DNA from: Liolophura sinensis
Lineage: Eukaryota > Mollusca > Polyplacophora > Chitonida > Chitonidae
Direction of reading: 5' to 3'
Length of the DNA: 64,000 bases
Assembly (NCBI RefSeq): GCF_032854445.1
Contig: NC_088296.1
Span: 13,364,706 to 13,428,705, forward strand
Below, piece after piece: positions 1 through 12,500 of this stretch (positions are counted from its first letter, which is position 1; each line of letters begins with the position of its first letter). Under the pieces are notes generated by a model. It was not told the DNA's origin. It saw only the letters and a list, made by a program, of their open reading frames with translations, and searched no databases. The position numbers and the translations under genes were made by a program.

Positions 1-615
1 TTCAACAACTGTCATATTTTGCAGTTTTGCCTTCAGACCTGCTGCCTTGGCTTCCACGCTAAGCCCTTGGGAAGCAATGGACGACCGGGAACACTTAGAA
101 CTTTGCGAACACCGACTTTTATTCGATGCGACTGACTTTCTATCTGACTGGTCATTACGATTTAACTCTCTTATCTTCTCGGAACATTGCTTAACTAAAC
201 GATGAGTATCGGTTTCGGCGACATCATGCTGATCGAAAACGTCGCATTTATCGACAAAAGGAAGCATTGTTTGATATCTTTCGTAGACAGCGGTTACATT
301 TTCCATGCAATGCATAAGCTCATTGCGCGTTCGTTTTAGAACCAAAATATTTGCACATTCAGGTAACAATACCTCTAATTTAGTCGCCAGTTTGCGCCAT
401 GACGAAACGGCTGACCGGAGGTTCCGCTCAAGTCGGTCTACCCGCCACTCTACAAACTGCTCTGCAGGGGCGTTAGGTCGTGAGCCAGCAAGGCCGACAG
501 GTTCAGAAGTGGATACCTCTCCTTGATTATTTATTACACAAATTTTGGAGCCTACCTCCCCTTCCAGAACGTTAAATTGATAATCGTTACCTTGTGTCGC
601 TTGTGCCTCTGCCAT
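1..615 (-). CDS. BEL/Pao-like retrotransposon gag, N-terminal part (runs off window edge)
   Basis: An uninterrupted frame of 205 codons starts at the ATG at 615 and is still open at base 1. The first 60 or so residues are acidic and mixed. They are followed by a helical, Leu/Arg-rich stretch (around residues 65-125) and then a Ser/Arg/Lys-rich low-complexity stretch with repeated SRSS-like motifs leading into an Ala/Lys-rich segment. This order is typical of the start of gag in BEL/Pao LTR retrotransposons, which would form the particle that packages element RNA. I did not find the LTR or primer-binding site upstream (above 615), so element boundaries are unknown. The family call comes from composition and layout, not from a search; another gag-like protein is possible. 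Confidence 0.5.
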   Translation of the reverse strand, partial: MAEAQATQGNDYQFNVLEGEVGSKICVINNQGEVSTSEPVGLAGSRPNAPAEQFVEWRVDRLERNLRSAVSSWRKLATKLEVLLPECANILVLKRTRNELMHCMENVTAVYERYQTMLPFVDKCDVFDQHDVAETDTHRLVKQCSEKIRELNRNDQSDRKSVASNKSRCSQSSKCSRSSIASQGLSVEAKAAGLKAKLQNMTVVE

Positions 616-1492
616 TGTAACATTGGCCTTCAAAGGTTGCTGAGAACCAAAGCGACACTGACTTATATTACAGAACAAAAAAAAAACAGAAGGATATACA
701 ATCGGGTGTCTACGGAGAGGCTTCAGGACGCAGAATAAGATCACAACAGTATCTGACTAGATCATGGCCATATAAAGCATTAAAGTAAATGATACATCTA
801 CGCAATTAAATCCGTCGCTTGCAAGTTTCGACTTGTGAGCTGAAAATCTTCGTAAAAGAACAGAGTTCTGATGCCAAGAAAAGGAACAGACTAGCATTGC
901 ACATCGGCGAAACCTGCCCATCAGAACTTACACGTAAATGGTTAACAGATAAGATGCTTAAATATGAGAAAAAATGACTGCTAGATACACGTCAAACGTA
1001 TTTACACCTGCATAAGACCTGAATTCTACACATGTATTTTGAGATAAAACAATGCAATTACGTTTGAAATTCAAAATACACGGATGTTAGTCAAGAAAGT
1101 CCAAGCTTAATTGAAAATCTCATACAGTTATTACAGGTGCAAGCTGCTTGGTATTATAACATGTGTACAAAATCTCCATTATCCAGTTCATAAAATATTC
1201 TCAATGACCAATAAATAAAGAGTTTAAAAGTCCAAATATAACATTATGCCTGAAAATTTGGATTCACTAGACGTTCTCAATTGGCACTGAATGAAGCGTG
1301 CGACTTTATGTAGGGCACGTTTCATACACACATGGCCGTAACATAGTTCAGGCAGTTCAATGAAAGATTACAACAGTCTGAAGATATCGGGGTGGGTAAA
1401 TGTAGTATCAGTGAGAACACGTTAGGGATGGATTAAAATTTTCTCACCGAGATCAACGTGCAAAAGTCGCTGGACTTAGTGAGGAAATCATA
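616..1492. other. AT-rich non-coding stretch
   Basis: No convincing exon or repeat was found. The first part may be the leader or LTR of the element whose gag starts at 615, but no TG...CA ends or primer-binding site could be fixed. Confidence 0.3.
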
Positions 1493-1732
1493 TCAAAGTT
1501 CTGTCGCAAAATACATTTCCCATTTATTCCCTGCTGCTTTCCGTAAGTTGGCAGGCACACACAGCACTCCCAGGCAGGCTGTCTCCACGTCGTCACCGGC
1601 TATGGACAATGCACAGTGTTTTACTGTTACAGCGGCCCGTTCCGTTTCGTTGGGTTCGACCGCCGAGTCGGAAAGAAGAACAAACGCCAACGTTTCTGCT
1701 ACAGAAGCCTTTAATATCGTTGCTCCGTAAAA
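1493..1732 (-). other. Unrecognised exon-like open stretch
   Basis: This frame is more GC-rich than its surroundings. It is preceded on the - strand by a pyrimidine-rich run ending in TGTAG at 1733-1737 and stays open for about 79 codons to a stop at 1493. The translated protein is of mixed composition with one hydrophobic AFVLL segment and three cysteines. No family is recognised. It could be a terminal exon of a gene transcribed leftward, a transposon remnant, or chance. Confidence 0.18.
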
Positions 1733-2064
1733 CTACAACACAAAGACATTACACTGAACAAAGTACCACGTGGACACGTGACAAAAACAATTGTTTTGAA
1801 TATTTTCTCTAAATTAATAGGACATGAAACGTACACAAAAACTACCACCATACAAAAACAAAGAACAAATACGCACCACTTTGGCTTTGTTACGCAGAAA
1901 CGTAGAATCGCACGACAGGATAACATGTGCAAGCAGAGCACGACCTGTGCCGGCTAGTGACCACACCCGATTCTCCCTGGCCACACCTGAATGCCGTAAA
2001 GTAGTCAAACAAGCCCTGTATCAGGGGAGACAAGCTGGATTTGCTGCAAACTACAGCTTTCACC

Positions 2065-2783
2065 CATCCAATGTCAGGGGAACACATGTAGGACAACTGA
2101 TGTCATGGGAACGCATGTTGGACATTTGATGTCATGGAAATGCATGTTGGACATTTGATGTCATGGAAACGCAAGTTGGACATCCAATGTCATGGGAACA
2201 CATGTAGGACATCCGATGTCTCGGGAACACATGTAGGACATCCGATGGCATGAGAACACCTGTAGGACATCCAATGTCATGGGAACACATGTAGGACATC
2301 CAATGTCATGGGAAGGCATGTAGGACATCCGATGTCATGGGAAGGCATTTAGGACATTTAATGTCATGGGAACGCATGTAAGACATCCAATGTCATGGGA
2401 ACACATGTAGGACATCCGATGTCATGGAAACACATGTAGGACATCTAATGGCATGAGAAGGCATGTAGGACATTCAATGTCAGGGGAACATCCGATGTCA
2501 TGGGAACACATGTAGCACATCTGGTGTCATGGGAAGGCATGTATGACATCCGAAGTCATGGAAACACATGTAGGACAACTGATGTCATGGGAACACATGT
2601 TGGACATTCAGTGTCATGGGAACACATGTAGGACATCCGATGTCTCGGGAACACATGTAGGACATCCGATGGCATGGGAACACATGTAGGACATCCAATG
2701 TCATGGGAACACATGTAGGACATCTGATGTCATGGGAAGGCATGTGGGATATCCGATGTCATGGAAACACATGTAGGACATCC
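2065..2783. repeat. 29-bp minisatellite, about 25 copies
   Basis: Head-to-tail units of 29 bp repeat about 25 times with point variants and a few truncated units. Each typical unit contains the perfect short palindrome GACATCCGATGTC (6-bp arms, 1-bp spacer) and a second ACATGT palindrome. The array lies about 690 bp upstream of the start codon of gene A. A relic of one to two units lies at the matching place upstream of gene B (18436-18490), followed by matching flank, so the array predates the A/B duplication. Confidence 0.9.
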
Positions 2784-3254
2784 AAGTGTAAACCTTCCAC
2801 ACTACCCGTATATATTTCTATCTAATACATGTATATACCGTGATTCACTAGCCTTTCAGATACACATAGCTACTTTAGAAATGCACGCACTGAATACAGG
2901 GCTGAATATAATACAATAAAGTTGTCTGACTTGAGATTTTCACTCTAAATAAAATACAGACAGTGGTTAAACCATATCATTTAGTTTTATCGATGTTTTC
3001 CGTCAACTAAGCATTACTTTAGGCTGTATAGAGCAAGAAACATGATTTCCTTCATTTCCTTGTCGACTTTTATACACGTATTAGAATGTATTTGAATCAG
3101 CAGCCTTTTACATATCTCCACGTTATAACAGCCATTATCCACACGTCCAATGCTGTCAATTGAAATAAGTTCTGTAGTTAACCAGTTCTTGACTGTACTT
3201 GTCATCAAAACGATAAACTGATAGATCATATAAATATACCACTAAAGAGGGTTA

Positions 3255-3472
3255 ACCATGTTGCTCAGTACGTGTCATTCCAACAAGGAAGTAGGGAGTA
3301 AAGAAGATACATACACGAACTAGCCCCGTGGTATACAACATAGCCTATTACAGTGAGAAGTAGTAAAGCGAGGCTGTCAAAACTGTAGAACTTCAATCTC
3401 TACACACGTGAATACAGTGGCTCGGGCATTTAAAATTTACACAAACGGCTTACACAGCATAAGGTGTGGAGT
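3255..3472 (+). promoter_or_regulatory. Conserved 5' flank / 5' UTR of gene A
   Basis: This block upstream of the gene A start is strongly similar to 18965-19172 before gene B, and its last 100 bp or so are also recognisable before C and D on the other strand. The shared core reads TCAATCTCTACACACGTG, then CAGTGGCTCG and AATTTACACAAACGG. Such conservation suggests core promoter and 5' leader; the transcription start itself cannot be placed. Confidence 0.45.
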
Positions 3473-3560
3473 ATGACGTTCCCTACCCTCCCCATATGCT
3501 GGGGTGAGATCCTGACTTTAGCGGGCTTAACATTTGAACTGACAGCGACACTCGTCAAAG
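3473..3560 (+). CDS. Gene A exon 1 (signal peptide)
   Basis: 88 bp encodes 29 residues plus one base, ending AAG|GTGAGT. The start ATG at 3473 is the one conserved in all four paralogues (MTxPTLP). The hydrophobic core ILTLAGLTFELTATLV is interrupted by one Glu, so it is a modest signal peptide. There is no upstream in-frame ATG nearby. Confidence 0.75.
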
Positions 3561-6500
3561 GTGAGTCTGGAAATGTTTGCCTCAATTTATATCATTACTT
3601 GAAGAGTTTAATGTTGAAATTTGTCAGAAAGGTGTATGTTCCCACATTATTTACACCTGGGTAACATATTAGATATAGGTAGTTTGACACATGCTCAGTT
3701 ACGTAGTAAGATGTCCTTGCAGGCAGACATAAAAAAGAGCTTAACTTACAATGTGTGCGCATATGGCTGCGGGATAGAACCACCGGAGACTAGGCCCTAA
3801 AAATTAATCGACGTAATCACAATGAATTTAGGGTTATAAGGTCGTTTAATCTTCACATACTTGTGCGTTGGTAGTTAAAAATTTTAATATTTCCTTTGTA
3901 ACTAACTCTATATTTCAGATTAATTACGGTCCGTTAGCCACAAATCTTTAAATCCGTTTTCTCGTAAACTGTAACAGTTTTTTGTAACTGTGAACGTAGC
4001 CTCTATTCAACTGTTTGATTTAACCTGAGACATAATATACAAGTTGTTTTGTATGTGGAAAAGCCCGGGTCGAGCGAACCACTGCAACTACTTCATCAAA
4101 CTTCTTGGCAAATTTTTGAATATGTTAGCCTAATACATCTACATGGGCGAGCTGAGGAAATCACCCAAATTTGACGAGTAACTGGTGTACTTTTCCACGT
4201 CACAATTCACACTGTTAACAGGCAAGTGTCCTTCAGCAAACTTTAGACTGTGCAAACGGTCTCGCGATCGACCTTTTTTGTCACAAAGCCCCCAAAACAG
4301 CGATCGTGGAAATCTGTTGAAAAACAGTATGTAGGTGCATGGCCGCACTGATTCTCGCGTCACGTATTTATTTCAGCATGGACCATTAGCTTATTCTCAG
4401 TAGTATATAATTTTCACGCGTTTTAGTGGAAGTAGACATTAGGAAGCCAGAATTTTACTTATTTAACCCAGATTTGACTGACTTATGTTATTAGGAGCTG
4501 GAACTGAACAGTGTGGAGCAAACTCACTGTGTGGTTATGGAAGTATATGTGACACCAAAACGTCTCAGTGTGAATGTTTGTCTGGGAAAGACGGCAAGAG
4601 AAAGAGGGAGGGTAATCCCCACTCTACATTTTACTGTTTCGGTAAGTTGAATATTTGTCGTATCTGTAAAATACAGCGCTCTGTTGAATCATCAAAGTAT
4701 ATCACCATTATATACGTTAAGTTTTCTAACATCCTGGGTAGTGTACTTTAAATACTTCAGATTTTGCTTAAGAGGATATAGTTGCAACTCATATGACGCA
4801 GTTAGCATGCCCAGGTATGGTGATGGAACAAATTTAGTGCTTAGTTATGGAACAAGATGTAACACCAATATGACTTACAACGACGAACTGAGGACGATGG
4901 GTGATGGTAATCCTTTGTCTACGTTACACTTTTTGGGTAAGTTGAACATTTACAGTATTAATACAATAGAACCCATTTCTTGATCATGAGGTTATATCAC
5001 GAATGAATACGTTTTAGTTTTATACAATAACAGACTAGGTGAAGGCAAAGCAGATGCATCTGACATCGTATGGTTATCATACCTAGATAGTGTATGTGAA
5101 AGTACATGTACGATAAGGCAGATTACGTGTACGTGGAAATGTAAAGTGCCACCTCATTGTAGACTGACCAATCACGTAGAGCTTCTCAGCATTGGAGTAA
5201 TTTTACACATAAAACACAGCAAAGAAAAAAGAACGTTGGCCCACTGGTAATCACCACTGGGCATCTTGTTGTGGAAAGATTAATTCAATTGATTGGTGTA
5301 TAACGCGGTATTTAAGAGTATTTCACTAATACGACGGCGGGGGTGTAGAATGAAAGCTTGAGAATAGCACCTGTTTATGTCACAAATGCAGTGAATATTT
5401 TTTTTTCCATCTTAAAATCAAATGGTTTGTCTTTTGCAACAATCAAATAGCACATGGTTATGTCAATAATATAAAAATGGTATATGTTCTATATTAGAAT
5501 GAAATGTTGATCTTTTTTATTTTATTTGATTGGTATTTCAAGAATATTTGACTTATACGAGGACTGCCAGCACTGTAAATGTTATTGGTGGGATTATACC
5601 GGGTAGAGATGTGTTCTTAAGCAAACGTTGTAATAAAAAACGGGAAAGACTTATGAAATAAACGGTTACCACGATGATAAGGAGACATGATATAAAGATA
5701 GTATCAATTTATACTAACCTCTGTGGTGTATTTTTAGATGTTGAAATATATACCATATTTTCAAATGATGGTCAAAATTGGTAGTGTAATATTTGTAGAA
5801 ATTGCACAATTGAGGGATCCAGTCTCACTACCATTATCCAAAGGATCAGAAGTTACACAAAGCACGTTTGTTTGCATGTCTGTAGTGATGGTCAGCATTA
5901 ATTGTCTGTGTCCTAAGGCGAGGGAGTTACAGAATGTGGAGATAAGCTGTGTGGTTACAGAGCAGAATGTAACACGGACATTGGTGAGTGTGGGTGCTCA
6001 ATCAACAATGGTGAGCTAAAAGAACTGGAGGGCACATCTCCATCCCTGTGGTACTGTGTGGGTAAGTTAAAGTACATTAGACATGTAAAAATTGTCACCG
6101 TGACTCCAAATTAGCAAACGCATGCGTAACTATGTATGGGACACAACTATCATTTGTGTATTGTATAAAATTAGGCAACATCATAGATTTTGACGATGTA
6201 CGCCCGGACTTAAATGTAGATTGCAAACATTTAAAGATATAAGATGTAAATGTGAGGAAATCTCAACCACAAAGACCCAGTCTTTCTTTGTTACTACACA
6301 GGATTGGCTAATGATGAGTATTTGAATTTAAGTATATGTTTCTATACATCTCCGTGTATTCCCTGGTAAACAAGCAGTCCGCATTTCGGAAATACTAGCC
6401 GTAACATGTGCTTTATACCGCCTTTGTACTATTGGTATTGTATCAAACCGGAAAACAGTTCAAGCAGTGCTTGTAGCGTACATGTAGTACTGTGTATGTC

Positions 6501-9500
6501 TTGTAATGTATAAATGTACGAACACAACTTAAATTGGAAGACACCTGACTTATAATGCAATCATATGATTTCACAATTAATCGTAGGTAAAAAGTGATGT
6601 ACGACGTTCATTACAGAATTACAAAAAGGAGATTACTTGTGCAGATAGCAAGACTTTATATTGTCTGTCTGCACCAAACTAGTTTTGCGAGGAATTAAGA
6701 AACCTGGATAACAACACTAAATAAAGAGCTCTTTCCGCAAAGAATTACGTATTGACCACTTGATTTTTAGCATAATTTTCTTATACTTGGGAAGTGTAGA
6801 TCACACACAAATCCATATATTGATTATCACATTATAGTCTACACGCTCATTATTCCTAGCAATACTTTCTCAGGAGGTGAATCGTCAGAACAAATTAAGC
6901 AATGCAGTAATTGAATTCTTTCAAAGAAAGAGTTTATATAATAAAGTCAGAAATATATTGTACATGTATGTTGTTTTAAATTCGACCTTTCCCAAATAAG
7001 TATAATGATTCTACTTTATGGCCTTAGCTTATTATTTAGCAGGCAGACACAGGGACACAGTTTTAGCTCTACATTACCCTTCGTCTTGACACGGGTACGA
7101 CACCCCTTGATTCTACAGAGCTGCTGAAAGTTATACTTTTGTCATGCAGTAGTGTAGTATATTTTATCTGTCGTCAAGGACTAACTTTACCTGTACATGC
7201 CTATTGTTCTTATCCTCTGTTGCAGAATTCTGCAGTTTTAACAACAACTGCAATGACAACACAGCGTGTACGGACCAATCTAATAATGGCAGGTACAGGT
7301 GTAACTGTGAACCAGGATCAACACTGTCACGCACAGGACAATGCCTGGGTGTGTACTTAAGGTTCTATTCAATTATTGACATATTGGTCGTCTTTATCTA
7401 TAACTTTGTCTAAGTAGTTTAATGTTGGAGTTTAACAGACAGATATTTTCCGTTTCGCCATTACTTACACCTGGGTAACATACCCGATATATGTAGGTCC
7501 ACACATACTCAGTTAGGTCAGGAATACGTGAAAAAAGTGATTAACACACAGTGTGCGCGTACATCTTATGGTTATAACTTCCCGAGGCAAGGATACCAAG
7601 ATTTATAAATCAACTGATGTGATCACAATTACTCAGTGCAATTAATACTACCATAAAAATCTACAAAACATTTCCTTTTTCTAGACTGCTAGTGAAATGG
7701 ACTCCAAATATCTCATTTCTCTGTCAAGTTGTTGCAGAAATGCTGCCAGTGAAGAAAAAGCAGAAATATATGCGTCAAAATAAACATTTATACACTACTG
7801 ATAATTAGTTCGATTTTCTCCCTCTTTCTGACAATTCAGCTCTGCGAAATAGGCCCGTTTCCGTGACGGCTAGTGCACTGGTCCCCAAATAAGTCATTAC
7901 GGTGTCAAATTGTTTAAAAAATGCTGCCAGTGCCAGGATATGTTCTGACAGAACAAACAGGATGCCATCAGATATGGTAACAAAAACAACACAGATATGT
8001 TTGAATGAAATTGTTTAAACAATTGACATCCTTTTCTGCAGTCTAGATATGATATCAGAATGATAATCGGTTCCCCATGAATTTAAAACGCTTCTACGCT
8101 GCAGTCATATAACGTCAACGGCAAATTACTAAGTGTAATAATCGGCTATCTTACAGAAAACTACCCTGTCGTACCATGGTTTAAGTTCACCGATGAAGGC
8201 TTGTCTATAAACATCAATAATAGCTTGCCATCATGAATGTGCCTGCTTTTATCTTTTGGTTGTTTCTACACCCATTGCTGGCTTCTTTATGTGGTCCATG
8301 ACAATGTTTTAACCACTAGTGCGTAGCTTTCCCCATTCAATCATCCAAACCTATGTCAGCCTGCCAGCCATTATCTCTACATGTAGCAGTTAGCAGGAGG
8401 CTCGACGCTTAGTTGCAAATCTAAGAATTTCATTAATGAGCATTTCCAGTTTACGCGGTTCCGGTGTAAGGTTGTCTTTTTTATTGTATCTAATTGTATA
8501 GTTAGGAAAATGGCTCGATGACTAGAGATATAAATATGGATAAAATTCTGAATTATCATTTTTCTTAGAACACAAAACCATTTTTAAATTCAATTACAAA
8601 GATGCTAAATCAGAGCGTATGCCCTTGATCAACAAACAGTTTCTCAGTGAATCATTCCGTCCTTAGTTCCACGTTGTCACAATAGGAGAATGTTGCATGT
8701 AAGGTTAGGCCTGATGGCAAAGTACTGTGACTGTGTACGGCCCCGTGTAGGAAATCTTTCAGGCAGCCTTACACCCAGGACGCGCAATAACTATAAAGGT
8801 TATGGACCCACTCTCCTGTGAGGAAAACAAGGTGTGACAAAACAAGGCATGCCAAGCGCCATGTTAAGCTAAACGAACACACGAATTTATAAATGCTGAT
8901 GGTTTACCACAACGTCGCCAATGTTTCCTCTAGTTTGCCTATTGCTGTGATGTCTATTGTTAAACAGAGGTTCAGAATCATTAAAAGAACCAAACTGTAG
9001 TTAAAGTTTGAAAACCACAATATTTTCAAATACATGTCTATAATTTCCGGATAATGGAAGTAGGTTTATATGGTGTAAAATGTGAGATGTGAACTATATT
9101 TGATTATATTCATCTGACCGACCCACAAACAAACACATCGTCAACACCGACACAGGCTGGGGCGAAGTTTTTGGTCTCTTTAAATCTAGTCCAAAAAATA
9201 GACATTCCCGTACCAGTGGTACATCAAATAATGGCGTTTCAGGTGAATAACCTCAAGGCTAATCACAAACCACCCAAGAAATAGAAAACATTTACAGTAT
9301 AAATTGAAAACTAATTCACGCTTAGAGAAGCAGTCAGTGGTGTTCAGTGAAGTTGAAAAGACGTAAGAAACATTTCAGACGAATGAACAAAATCAGTATC
9401 AAAATCGTATGCCATGCTATAAGTTATGTTTATAAGTTGCCTATAATCAGAATATGTGTGTTAGCTGCGTTTCATTGTAACTGTTCATATAGCAAACGTG

Positions 9501-12500
9501 GCAGTCTAATTTATCACGATGAATATACTTGCCCTAGTCCGGGTTCAGCAGAATTAGAGGTATCATGAGTATAGGAATTATTACCAGTGACTAAATAAAC
9601 GACATGTAAGTTTAAAAGGAAGCCATCAATTTATTTTCCACATGGATGTTGACAATACGGGCGAATTGAGCAAAAAACGGAATGGAACAACGTCATCAGC
9701 TATCAGCTTTCAACCACAGATTTCTGATCCCTTGCTAATGGCAACCGATACTAACCACTTTTATTTACACATTTATTGTTGAAAAAGGCGATGGCACGTT
9801 TACCCGGCTGTAAATGTGAGGTTTCTTTCGTATTTGCGGGTAACGTTACCTCTCTCGCATCAAGCTCAACAATCCCTTTTACCACAAAGGGAGACCACTC
9901 ACCCCAAGGTAAACCCACTGATTTGGTGAAATTGTAATCTGAAGACTCCACTACAACCACAACCACCAGGTATATATGGCCACAACGTCAACCTCACGCG
10001 GAAATTGGGCTGTAACTTCTCACTTCCTCTGACAAATAATATGTTGTGACAGCACTACAATTCTTCAAAAATGTTCTGTTTAAAAATATTTAAATCGAAA
10101 ACAAAGCATATGTTTGATCTGATCGGCACGTCGTCCATCGCTCCTAGAGTTTTCTTAGTTCGTCATTAAAAAATGTTGACCAGAAGTATTCTCATCGATT
10201 TACCGATTTACAATAATATGTTCATGAACAGTTAGAATAAAACCCTAACGGAGACAAATTGACAAGAGACCTATTCCACTTGTTATGTACGATCATTCCC
10301 CAGACTTCCCTGTGGTCTTTTCTGTGGTTTTACTGTCTACCCTGTTCGTCCTGATTGTGTGCAGACAATAAACAGAAATGGAACACTGTAACCTATGGCA
10401 TGTAGCACTGTCCACGTACATTCACACAGTAGTAATATATGACTCTTTTCATCTACCCTGCTACATTTTTGGTTATTTGAAGTTGTACGTCTTAATGCAG
10501 AATATTTTACACATACAAAGGCAGCCCGATGTCTAATGGTCAGAGTGTCCGCCTCTAAGTCGGGAGACCTGAGATCAAACCTGCGGGCCCGGTGACACCA
10601 AAGTCCATTGAAATACTACTTATTGCTGCCTCGTTTGTTTTATTTCAAATGGACGTCGTAATGCAATACAATAGACAAGGTAAATGCAAGCAATTTTCGC
10701 CAAAATTTCAAAACGCTGAGATGCGACACTTTTTTGTCTTAACTATCGACAACAAAATGGCAACAATCCTGCGGACGCAAAGAATGCTTCTCCACATTAC
10801 AGTTGGGAGGTTATGTTTCTTTGTCATTTCTTGGACATGTTTATGCATTTTTTCACAGGATAGTTCAGTGTCTGTACAGGTTACAATGCATAGTCGTGTG
10901 GTGTTATTTTTGCTGCATACACGGCATTGGTGCAATTCTGGTGTTTGTGAAACAACAATATTGAAAAACTAAAGGTCAGTAAAATCGAATCTTTTCTTGG
11001 CCCTGTAGTTACCAAGCCTGAAAGTGCTACACCGAGTAAAGGAGTAACTAGACCCCATGGCGATCCAGGCAAGCAAGAAGGCAACAATACCAGTATGGCT
11101 TATGTTATTCTGTCATCCATGATTATACGTTATTACTGTTGACCTAACATTCAGTAAACAGTTGGGAATTTTGCTTTTCATTGATTCAAATTTGTCTTGA
11201 CCTTCCTCCCTCATGTCGCCGCTATAATAGATTACAAAAGTAGACATGTATCTTTCATTTGCGAACAGTTGCACATAAAACTAATGAAGGGAAATTATGC
11301 TATGTGTTTGTTAAAACTACGCCCACGTATAAGATCATACAACTTTGGTTATTATTGTGAGTTAGATAAGCCATTTCGATCACAGAAACTCAATGCAACT
11401 AAACATAGTTGTGGACTTGTTCTTTTAAATTAGAACAAGTCACGCATTTTATTCAGTTCCTCAGAAGCATACTTTAATATTACAGGATGTTCAGTATGTA
11501 CCCTCACGTGTTTATTCATGGACATTTCAATTACCCTCATTGTATAACTTGTTTTACAGACGACAACTTAGAGGTTTTGATTATAGTTCTGGCCGCGGGA
11601 TTGGGAGGGGCGACATTACTGGCTGTTGCTGTCTTCGTCATCGTTATCCATGTTCGGTAAGTTTATCGTTCGCGACCAGGAGTAATTCCTGCTGGACGAA
11701 AATATCCGGAACCTGTCTACACAGTGTTAGGACCCAAACTGTCTGTATTATAAAGAGATGGCTTGTTCGAAGTACACGACAGTTTAGCCGCACAAAAAAG
11801 TAACCAAAACCAGCAGATTATATTTTACAACAATTTATTAGCTTTAACAAGAACAGATAATAAGACTTATACACATACTAAAGTATTTAAGTTTAACAAG
11901 AAAGGATAGCAGTATCTATACAAATGCTAAAGTACTTACGGTGTCAAGTCCAAACGGACGCATATATTCCACAATATATATATACCACACAGGCATAAAT
12001 GCTCAGAGGCAAATTCACAAGAGGGAAAATTCACAGTATAACTGAGTGTATGACGAAATATACACAAAATTCCACAGACAGGGTCCGTGTACTAATAGGC
12101 ACTGTGTATACAAGAGCACAAATTAAACATACAAGTTCAGACTGAACAAGTGCTCGGTGGAGATAGGATATAACAAAGCCAGTGGCTATAAAGACACCAA
12201 AATTCAGCACAAAAGGCCTACTAAAATAATACACAGCGAAAGCATCCAAAACTCTCAATAATTCTCCGTTCTACGTTCTCCGTTCTCTCCGTTTGACCTG
12301 CTTTCATAGGTCTTATATAGCCTGGTGGAATTGTCTAGAATACGAAAATTCCTGAACACTTGATGTAAACAAACAGGCGCCGAACTGCGCGCATTCTGGA
12401 ATATTCTAAGGTAGAGGCAGACAGCAGGCGCTGAACTCAACGTATGTAAACAGTTGCAAGCTAAATTTAGAAACTGACGGCAGTCGTGCACATAACAAGA

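Noticed and set aside
2065-2783. CRISPR-like array
   Set aside because: Units are contiguous with no unique spacers and the context is eukaryotic; it is a minisatellite.
9821-9908. Rescue of the gene A stalk exon from the AG at 9819-9820
   Set aside because: The exon would be 88 bp and read into a TAA after eight codons.
10592-10972. 126-codon + strand frame inside gene A
   Set aside because: Begins in SINE sequence, composition is not protein-like, no splice context matches the receptor exons.
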